From: Oceanicaulis sp.
Lineage (GTDB): Bacteria; Pseudomonadota; Alphaproteobacteria; Caulobacterales; Maricaulaceae
Assembly (NCBI GenBank): GCA_007571185.1
Contig: RKRX01000021.1
Location: 1 to 10,681 of the forward strand
DNA: 10,681 nucleotides
Direction of reading: 5' to 3'
Shown here: positions 1 to 5,276 of the stretch, piece by piece
Layout: every line of letters starts with the position of its first letter
How positions within the stretch are numbered: the first letter of the stretch is position 1
The notes under the pieces: model-generated
Told to the model about the DNA's origin: nothing
Databases searched by the model: none
Seen by the model: the letters and a program-made list of their open reading frames with translations, nothing else
Translations under genes and position numbers: made by a program

Positions 1-443
1 CCTTGCAGCTCGACATCGCGCCAAGCATGGTCAGGCACATATAGCCAGTTTCGGGGGTAGTCCGGTACGCTTCTTCGCGGGGCAATAGAAAATCTGGCCT
101 CTGATTGTTCTGAGTTGCTGTACCGTGAACATAAGCTATCTCGCGTGCACGGAACACTGCTTCAAGATGATGTTTCAACGATTATCCCGTACGCAACTTT
201 CTCCGGTTCTGAATGCCCCGCGGGAACCGGATGAAACCGTCAACCACGGCACACGTCTCTTTTGCCACGAGAGGCGAAAACCCCTTCACACCCGGCGATG
301 GAAACGCCCGGAATGGTCACTTCCAAGCCCGGATACGGGGAAGATTTTGCCATGAGTCGTGTACTTTGGTCCGGCTTGATATTTTTGTTTCGTTTCTTGC
401 TGTTTCGCACAGGATGATCCAAACCTTTTCTCCTGTCAGGCAA
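1..443 (-). pseudogene. Possible decayed minus-strand ORF at left edge, unidentified
   Basis: One minus-strand frame running from about 443 to the window edge reads as protein-like text, interrupted by in-frame TGA codons at 240-242 and 162-164. Protein-like pieces are a stretch starting MAKSSPYPGLEV, a piece containing AGHSEPEKVAYGIIVE, and a last piece ending DYPRNWLYVPDHAWRDVEL at the edge. Third positions look coding-like in parts. I do not recognise the family, and antisense or chance open frames in GC-rich DNA could give the same impression. No intact gene is supportable in 1-633, and I see nothing definite in 444-633. Confidence 0.18.
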
Positions 444-633
444 CGTCCTTGGTCATCAAGATACAGATCGTGGCGCCGCCATGGGACTTGATCCGAACCC
501 ACGCTTGCAAGGCCATCAGGATTGCTTGCCTTCCAGAAAGATTGGAATACGGAGGTCCAATATGACCAGATGACCAATTTATCAGGTGATGGCAGATAGC
601 GACTTGACCAGATGGAGATGGCGGGGAATATGT

Positions 634-639
634 GATAAT
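634..639 (+). promoter_or_regulatory. Extended -10 element upstream of the MerC-domain gene
   Basis: GATAAT is preceded by TG one base upstream (TGTGATAAT), fitting an extended -10 hexamer. It lies 31 bases before the ATG at 671. No good -35 box sits 16-18 bases upstream; a TTGACC at 604-609 is 24 bases away and too distant. The call rests on the -10 match alone. Confidence 0.3.
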
Positions 640-670
640 ATTGCAAGCTTGTAATTCGGGGACCCATCCC

Positions 671-1078
671 ATGAATGCTCAGAACGCCATCCCGTCCTGG
701 CTCGACGCTGGTGCGGTCACCTTATCCTGTTTGTGCGTACTGCATTGCCTCGCCTTGCCCGTGCTGGCGGTTAGCCTGCCCGTCTTTGGCGCTTGGGCGG
801 ACGCAGAATGGATGCACAAATTGTTTGTGCTGGTCGCAGTTGGCCTGTCGGGTTGGGTGATTTCGACCAACGTCGCCAAACCATCCGGGCTTATCTTTGC
901 GAGCATGGCGATTCCAGGGCTTGCCATTTTGATCGCCAGCGCCTACGCAGAGGCGCTGCATGATTACGAGGACATGCTGACCGTGGTGGGCGCCGGCGTG
1001 CTGGCGCTGGCGCATGGCCTGCGCCTGCGGAGACGCCATGCGCAATTCGGGTCTGGAAAAACGCGCCATCGTCCCTGA
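671..1078 (+). CDS. MerC-domain membrane protein
   Basis: A 135-residue membrane protein with the MerC-domain pattern. Near the N-terminus is the Cys-rich motif CLCVLHC inside the first hydrophobic segment (about residues 14-36). Further hydrophobic segments follow at about 47-63, 68-88 and 96-115, and the tail is basic (RLRRRH). MerC proteins are inner-membrane proteins that bind or take up mercuric ion through paired cysteines. Stand-alone MerC-domain proteins in alphaproteobacteria have no proven substrate, and no merR, merA, merT or merP lies nearby, so a mercury role is not claimed. I chose the ATG at 671 over an in-frame ATG at 632 because the longer version adds 13 unlikely residues across the probable -10 element, and a weak GGGGA lies 8 bases before 671. 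The gene ends about 100 bases before hspQ and is probably transcribed separately. Confidence 0.75.
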   Translation: MNAQNAIPSWLDAGAVTLSCLCVLHCLALPVLAVSLPVFGAWADAEWMHKLFVLVAVGLSGWVISTNVAKPSGLIFASMAIPGLAILIASAYAEALHDYEDMLTVVGAGVLALAHGLRLRRRHAQFGSGKTRHRP

Positions 1079-1165
1079 TCTCTTGGGCGAAGCGCGTTGG
1101 TTCCGACCGCCCGGACGTTGGAATTGTGCACCATACCTGCTACATACGCCAATGAGGTTCTTTTT

Positions 1166-1170
1166 AGGAG
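1166..1170 (+). promoter_or_regulatory. Shine-Dalgarno AGGAG that sets a GTG start for hspQ
   Basis: AGGAG lies 8 bases before the GTG at 1179. It falls inside the coding part of the longer version that would begin at the ATG at 1152, which has no comparable site. The shorter GTG start also matches the usual HspQ N-terminus. Confidence 0.6.
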
Positions 1171-1178
1171 ATCAGGCC

Positions 1179-1508
1179 GTGCGTGAGGCCAGATTCACAA
1201 TTGGCGATGTGGTTCGTCATCGTCTCTTCCCTTTCCGGGGCGTCATATTCGACGTCGATCCGACATTCGCCAATACCGAAGAATGGTGGCTGTCGATCCC
1301 GGAGGATCTTCGTCCCACCAAGGATCAGCCTTTTTATCATCTGCTTGCGGAAAATGAGATTGGTTATTATGAAGCTTATGTCTCTGAACAGAACCTGCTG
1401 CCAGACGCTATGAACGGAGCGGTAGGCCATCCCGACACCATGGATTTGTTTCATGGTTTTGACGGTGAGCGTTACACGCTCAAACCTGGCGGCTATGAAA
1501 CACATTAA
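1179..1508 (+). CDS. hspQ: Heat-shock protein HspQ (YccV family)
   Basis: A 109-residue HspQ, close to the family's usual length. HspQ (YccV, hemimethylated-DNA-binding domain) in enterobacteria is a heat-shock protein that binds hemimethylated DNA, and has been described as a Lon specificity factor. Conserved blocks visible here are the N-terminal FTIGDVVRHRLFPFRGVIFD, the block DPTFANTEEWW, then KDQPFYHLLAENE and AYVSEQNLLPD. Together they cover nearly the whole domain. The start is GTG with AGGAG 8 bases upstream; in-frame ATG codons at 1152 and 1014 give extensions that do not look like HspQ. The gene is followed directly by a hairpin shared with the convergent FAH gene. I see no clear heat-shock promoter in the 100-base gap upstream. 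Confidence 0.9.
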   Translation: MREARFTIGDVVRHRLFPFRGVIFDVDPTFANTEEWWLSIPEDLRPTKDQPFYHLLAENEIGYYEAYVSEQNLLPDAMNGAVGHPDTMDLFHGFDGERYTLKPGGYETH

Positions 1509-1542
1509 AAAAAATCGGAGACAAGCGGTCTCTTCGGTTTTT
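1507..1542. terminator. Bidirectional rho-independent terminator between hspQ and the FAH gene
   Basis: GAGAC (1518-1522) pairs with GTCTC (1528-1532) around an AAGCG loop. With a two-base bulge the stem extends through GC, CG and UG pairs into a run of eight A's on the left facing a run of T's on the right. The A-tract/T-tract symmetry between two convergent stop codons (1508 and 1562) fits termination in both directions. Confidence 0.7.
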
Positions 1543-1561
1543 GATACGATAGTGCGCACCG

Positions 1562-2575
1562 TCAGTTTTCACCGCGCACTACAGTTTGTTCGATGGCGCC
1601 AAAAATAGACTTCCCGTTACGGTCGAGCATTTCGATGCGTACAGTGTCGCCCGGTGTCATGAAGCGGGTTTTCGGAGCACCGTCGCGAAGGGTTTCGATC
1701 ATGCGGATCTCAGCAATGCAGGAATAGCCTTTGCCGCCTTCGTCCACCGGCTTTCCCGGTCCGCCGTCCAGCGTGTTGGAGATTGTGCCCGATCCGATGA
1801 TGGAACCGGCTGTCAGCGGACGGGTTCTGGCCACATGGGCGATCAGCCGGGGGAAATCAAAAGTCATATCCACGGCGCATTCAGGCTCGCCGAACTTTTC
1901 ACCATTGAGCCAGGATTGTAGCGGCAAATCAATTTTGCGACCATCCCAGGCCTCGCCCAGTTCATCCGGAGTCACCGCCACCGGAGAGAACGCGGTGGGC
2001 GGTTTGGACTGGAAAAAGCCAAAACCCTTGGCGAGTTCACCCGGGATCAACCCGCGCAGGGACACATCATTGACCAGCATGATCAACCGGATTGTCCCGG
2101 CGGCTTCATCAACCGACAATCCGGCGCGACCATCGCCGGTGACCACAGCCGCTTCCGCCTCAAAATCACAGCCCCAGTCGTCATCGCCCAGCGGGATATT
2201 CTGACGCGGCGCCAGGAACCTGTCCGATCCGCCCTGATACATCAGCGGATCGGTGTAAAAACTCTCGGGCAGTTCCGCACCCCGCGCCTTGCGCACCAGT
2301 TCAACATGATTGACATAAGCCGAACCGTCCGCCCATTGATAGGCGCGCGGCAAGGGGGACAACGCATCGCGTTCGTGGAAACGTTCACGCGGAACAGTCC
2401 CGCGCTCCAGCTCTTCGGCCAGGGTGCGCAACGCCGGTTCGGCGTTGGACCAGTCATCCAGCGCAGCCTGTAAACTGGGCTGGATATGGCCAGCATCCGC
2501 ACACCAGTTGAGATCTCTGGACACCACCGCCAGGCGACCGTCGCGCATTTCATGTTTCAACGTGGCGAGTTTCAT
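1562..2575 (-). CDS. Fumarylacetoacetate hydrolase (FAH) family protein
   Basis: A 337-residue FAH-superfamily enzyme, close in style and length to the shorter bacterial fumarylacetoacetases. Those cleave fumarylacetoacetate to fumarate and acetoacetate in the last step of tyrosine/homogentisate breakdown. The N-terminus MKLATLKHEMRDGRL and the block PRAYQWADGSAYVNHVELVR are typical. Acidic metal ligands lie in the DFEAEAAVVTG motif and in LVNDVSLR, followed by KGFGFFQSKPPTAFSP, the block GSIIGSGTISN and GKGYSCIAE. The ATG at 2575 is preferred over the ATG at 2581 because AAGGAG ends right before the latter and 6 bases before the former. The gene lies 48 bases downstream of the end of the broken msrA and may be co-transcribed with msrB-msrA. 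No other tyrosine-catabolism gene (hmgA, maiA, hpd) is in view, so substrate assignment is by family only. Confidence 0.85.
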   Translation of the reverse strand: MKLATLKHEMRDGRLAVVSRDLNWCADAGHIQPSLQAALDDWSNAEPALRTLAEELERGTVPRERFHERDALSPLPRAYQWADGSAYVNHVELVRKARGAELPESFYTDPLMYQGGSDRFLAPRQNIPLGDDDWGCDFEAEAAVVTGDGRAGLSVDEAAGTIRLIMLVNDVSLRGLIPGELAKGFGFFQSKPPTAFSPVAVTPDELGEAWDGRKIDLPLQSWLNGEKFGEPECAVDMTFDFPRLIAHVARTRPLTAGSIIGSGTISNTLDGGPGKPVDEGGKGYSCIAEIRMIETLRDGAPKTRFMTPGDTVRIEMLDRNGKSIFGAIEQTVVRGEN

Positions 2576-2581
2576 CAACAT

Positions 2582-2587
2582 CTCCTT
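2582..2587 (-). promoter_or_regulatory. Shine-Dalgarno AAGGAG for the FAH gene
   Basis: Read on the minus strand, AAGGAG is followed by ATGTTGATG. The first ATG has no spacing from the site while the second has 6 bases, so this site decides the start at 2575. Confidence 0.6.
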
Positions 2588-2623
2588 GCGTGTTTCAAAC
2601 CGACAGGCGTAGCGCCTGCAAAA

Positions 2624-3154
2624 TCAGGCTGCGCCGGCGGTTCGCCTGGGCAACACCCAGCCCGGTCGGGGAAAATGGCAGGTATAGCCGCCGGGATAGC
2701 GTTCAAGATAATCCTGATGGACATTTTCGGCTTCCCAGAACACCCCTGCGGCGGTCACTTCGGTGACCACCTTGCCCGGCCAGAGCCCAGAGGCGTTCAC
2801 GTCTGCGATCGTATCTGTCGCAACCGCCTTCTGAATATCATCAAGAAAAAAGATCGCTGAGCGCTACTGGCTTCCGATATCGTTGCCCTGGCTGTTTATC
2901 GTGGTAGGATCATGGATCTGGAAGAACAGTTCCAAAATCTCTCGATAGCTGATCCGGGCGGGATCAAATTCGATCTCGACAGACTCCGCATGACCAGTCC
3001 GACCGGTCTTCACCTGCCCATAGGCCGGGGTTTCCAACGCGCCGCCGCAATACCCCACCCGGGTTCTGAGAACACCCGGACGGCGGCGGATCAAATCCTG
3101 CATGCCCCAGAAACAGCCGCCGGCCAGCAGCGCACGTTCAGTCCCGATGGTCAT
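2624..3154 (-). pseudogene. msrA: msrA, peptide methionine-S-oxide reductase, interrupted by one in-frame TAG
   Basis: MsrA reduces the S epimer of methionine sulfoxide in proteins. The frame encodes a full-size protein of 176 codons, but codon 97 is TAG (2864-2866). Upstream of it are the catalytic Cys14 in GGCFWG, Tyr35 in VGYCGG, Glu57 in GHAES and Asp92 in QGND. The stop falls in the conserved GxQYRS block exactly where the second active-site tyrosine belongs (E. coli MsrA Asp129 and Tyr134 have the same spacing). After the stop the same frame continues with [36 protein letters not shown] and [12 protein letters not shown], including the likely resolving cysteine, to TGA at 2624-2626. There is thus a single nonsense codon and no frameshift. 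The start is the ATG at 3154 with GAGGAG 8 bases upstream; an in-frame TTG at 3160 is poorly spaced. The gene follows msrB with a 2-base gap, so translation is probably coupled. The truncated 96-residue product should be inactive. Confidence 0.88.
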
Positions 3155-3156
3155 GA

Positions 3157-3621
3157 TCAACTCTCCTCACAGCCCGCCTGCACAAGCGCAATGAATGCGC
3201 CATAACCTTCGGCGTCCATCTCTTCCAGAGGAATAAAACGCAGGGCGGCGGAGTTGATGCAATAGCGAAGCCCGGTTGAGTCCCGAGGGCCATCAGGAAA
3301 CACATGACCGAGATGGCTGTCGCCGTGGGTGGAGCGCACCTCGGTGCGGGTCATCCCGTGGGAGGTGTCGCGCAGTTCCCGAAGCACATCAGGGGTGATG
3401 GGCCGGGTGAAGCTGGGCCATCCGCAGCCGGACTCGTACTTGTCCGCCGAGGCGAAGAGCGGTGCGCCCGACACAATATCCACGAACAAACCCACCCGTT
3501 TTTCATCCAGCAACGCGCCGGTGAACGGACGCTCAGTGCCGTTTTCCTGGGTGATGCGATACTGTTCCCCGCTCAGCCGGGCCAACGCCTCATCGGTTTT
3601 CGTCCAGGTTGTTCCGGTCAT
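3157..3621 (-). CDS. msrB: Peptide methionine-R-sulfoxide reductase MsrB (zinc-less type)
   Basis: A 154-residue MsrB, reducing the R epimer of methionine sulfoxide. Visible motifs are ESGCGWPSF (resolving Cys66), the block [14 protein letters not shown] and [11 protein letters not shown] with catalytic Cys121. Both CxxC pairs that hold zinc in E. coli-type MsrB are missing: the positions read [10 protein letters not shown] and [11 protein letters not shown]. This is therefore the zinc-free form known from many proteobacteria. No signal peptide is seen, so it is probably cytoplasmic. The ATG at 3621 is chosen because GGAG lies 6 bases before it (3628-3631) and the protein then begins [13 protein letters not shown], as usual for the family; longer in-frame starts at 3639 and 3705 add residues unlike MsrB. 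Its TGA is two bases from the msrA ATG, so the two form a tight operon whose second gene is broken. It is divergent from the nuclease gene. Confidence 0.9.
   Translation of the reverse strand: MTGTTWTKTDEALARLSGEQYRITQENGTERPFTGALLDEKRVGLFVDIVSGAPLFASADKYESGCGWPSFTRPITPDVLRELRDTSHGMTRTEVRSTHGDSHLGHVFPDGPRDSTGLRYCINSAALRFIPLEEMDAEGYGAFIALVQAGCEES
3163..3168 (-). promoter_or_regulatory. Shine-Dalgarno GAGGAG for msrA inside the msrB end
   Basis: GAGGAG forms the last codons of msrB (Glu-Glu) and lies 8 bases from the msrA ATG at 3154. It supports that ATG over the in-frame TTG at 3160 and indicates translational coupling of the two genes. Confidence 0.55.
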
Positions 3622-3838
3622 GCCTATCTCCGGCTCCATGGGTTGATAGCGCAATTGGGCGCAGCCCTGCCCGGCGCCAACCCCGCTCAAGCCAATGTGA
3701 ACCAACGGCAGGGGCTGGACCCTTCTCCCTGAGAGCCGCTCACGGAAGGCGTGATCCCGGCGCGAGCCGTCTCTTAAGACGTTTGTAACCAGTCTTGCCC
3801 ATCAAGTCGATGCTCCGAAACCGAATGGTCGGTCCATG

Positions 3839-3844
3839 AAGGAG
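3839..3844 (+). promoter_or_regulatory. Shine-Dalgarno AAGGAG that sets the nuclease start
   Basis: AAGGAG lies 6 bases before the ATG at 3851. It overlaps codons 2-3 of a longer version starting at the ATG at 3836, which therefore is unlikely to be the real start. No clear promoter was found in 3622-3838; only a small imperfect palindrome (CGTCT-CTTA-AGACG, 3768-3781) is visible there. Confidence 0.6.
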
Positions 3845-3850
3845 CAAGAC

Positions 3851-4768
3851 ATGTACTTTATGTTTCCGGGCGTCATTCTGGCGTCCGTCATCTGTGGGGC
3901 CGCATGGGCGCAAGACTGCCGCAGCCTCTCAGATTCTGAAAAAGCCGCCGCGCTTGCAACCCATGTCTTCGGGGGCTTGCCCTCCGATAACGCCCCGCTG
4001 ATCCGCCGCGGTTATGTGATGGAATACGATGATCGCTTCCGCACGCCCCGCTGGGCCAGCTGGCGCGCCGCCGCAGAGTATCGGGTCACGCCTGATCGCA
4101 ACCTCTCTCGCTGGGGCCGGTTTCGCCCCGATCCCGATATCGACAATCCGGTGGTGGGCAAAGACTATCGCGGGCTCTTCAGAACTGCGGACAATTTCGC
4201 CCGGGGCCATATTGTTCCCTATTTCATTTCGGGCGGTGATCGGGATGCAGACGGCCAGAGGGCGGCGGACGGGAACGGCGCCGAAATCGTTGATCTCGAT
4301 GACGCCTGCACGGTGTTTGAGATCAACTATATGTCCAACATCGTCCCCCAGCGTCACAAACGGTTCAACGGGGCCGGAGGGTTGTGGCACGCGCTGGAAA
4401 CCCGCATCAGAACGATGATCGACAAGGGACATGTGTTTCATATCGTCGCTGGCCCGATTTACGGAGAAGCGGACGTCCTGATGGTCGGACCCGACAAGGA
4501 CATCGGGGCGCCGGACATGTTCTTTAAGATCGTTATCGGTCAGCGGGGACCGGTCGCATTCCTGTTCGAGCACCGACGCAACATCACGGATGACGGGGCC
4601 GGCTGCCCCCTCGACGCAAACCTAGCTGACTGCATCGTCTCCGTGGAGGTCATTGAGCGTGAAACGGGGCTGGACTTCTTCACCGCCCTACCCGGCGCCC
4701 GCGAACTGGAGCTTGAAAGCACCGACGGCGCCACAACCTGGGCCCGTCTGACAGCGCTCGGTCTGTGA
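3851..4768 (+). CDS. Secreted DNA/RNA non-specific endonuclease (NUC1 family)
   Basis: A 305-residue protein with a predicted Sec signal peptide (hydrophobic residues 3-19, likely cut after AWA at residue 20, before QDC), so it should be periplasmic or extracellular. The body matches the beta-beta-alpha-metal nuclease family of Serratia nuclease. Arg118 and His120 of the catalytic core lie in NFARGHIVP. The metal-binding helix is in INYMSNIVPQ, with RFNGAGGLWHALE giving the metal-ligand Asn173 and the conserved acidic Glu183. Then follow VFHIVAGPIYG and the PDMFFKIVI strand typical of the domain. The usual DRGH motif reads ARGH, so the Asp is absent while Arg and His remain. The Asn-to-Glu spacing is two residues longer than in Serratia nuclease. 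Cleavage of both DNA and RNA is expected from the family, presumably for nutrient scavenging or extracellular DNA removal. The gene stands alone, divergent from msrB. Confidence 0.85.
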   Translation: MYFMFPGVILASVICGAAWAQDCRSLSDSEKAAALATHVFGGLPSDNAPLIRRGYVMEYDDRFRTPRWASWRAAAEYRVTPDRNLSRWGRFRPDPDIDNPVVGKDYRGLFRTADNFARGHIVPYFISGGDRDADGQRAADGNGAEIVDLDDACTVFEINYMSNIVPQRHKRFNGAGGLWHALETRIRTMIDKGHVFHIVAGPIYGEADVLMVGPDKDIGAPDMFFKIVIGQRGPVAFLFEHRRNITDDGAGCPLDANLADCIVSVEVIERETGLDFFTALPGARELELESTDGATTWARLTALGL

Positions 4769-4948
4769 CGGCGGCGCACCCGGGCCGGATTCAAGCTACA
4801 GAACGTTTGCGAACAGAAAGGTGCAACCCCGTCGCATCGAGCGGCATGGGCGGCCTTTTATGTTGTGTTCTCCCCTGCCCAGCTGCATGAACATGGTGAT
4901 CCTGGTCAGGAGTTTGATGTAAGTTGAGTCATCTCGCCGCCCGCTTCG

Positions 4949-5213
4949 TTATTGTTCTGGATACGAATGTTCGGTATCCTCTTCGCAAGAGGGGTCTGCT
5001 TCTGCACTTTCATGAGGCTGGCGGACGAAGGAGAGACCTACACTGATGACGGCGCATGTCACGGTGATTGCGGCGAAGACACGAGCGCAGAAGAGGTCTT
5101 TCTCTGCGAAAGAGGCCGTAAAAGGGCTCCTTCAACGGTGTCCTCGTGTTGAGCTGAGAGATTGGAACAATTTTTAGAGGCTCCGAGGACGGCTGCGTAC
5201 GTTGATCAGACAC
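4949..5213 (-). pseudogene. Possible frameshifted small membrane protein, unidentified
   Basis: In the 508-base gap between the nuclease and the ATPase gene, two minus-strand frames read like one small protein split by a frameshift near 5112. The first part (GTG at 5213) ends TPLKEPFYGLF. The second frame, open from 5131 to TAA at 4949-4951, continues AEKDLFCARV, then a transmembrane-like segment FAAITVTCAVISVGLSFV and an acidic tail rich in Glu and Asp. The second part shows strong C/G third positions and has no start codon of its own before the membrane segment. I do not recognise the family. It may be a remnant left at the edge of the accessory region. A chance frame is possible. I see nothing supportable in 4769-4948. 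Confidence 0.3.
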
Positions 5214-5276
5214 ATAATGTCAGTGCAAAGCAAGCACAAATGCGTGAAGCAAAGCAAGGCAGGCAGAGAATCGCAG

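Noticed and set aside
563..614. Direct repeat TGACCAGATG at 563-572 and 605-614
   Set aside because: Two short copies 42 bases apart with no further copies or palindromic structure; it may be an operator pair but chance is as likely.
671..1078. Mercury-resistance operon
   Set aside because: Only a MerC-domain protein is present; no merR, merT, merP or merA and no MerR-type operator were seen.
3929..4573. 214-codon minus-strand open frame
   Set aside because: It is the complement of the NUC1 nuclease, which has a signal peptide and catalytic motifs; the antisense frame is a GC-rich shadow.
5140..5190. Inverted repeat GTCCTCG / CGAGGAC upstream of the ATPase gene
   Set aside because: Seven bases with a 37-base loop and no T-tract; too weak to call a terminator or operator.
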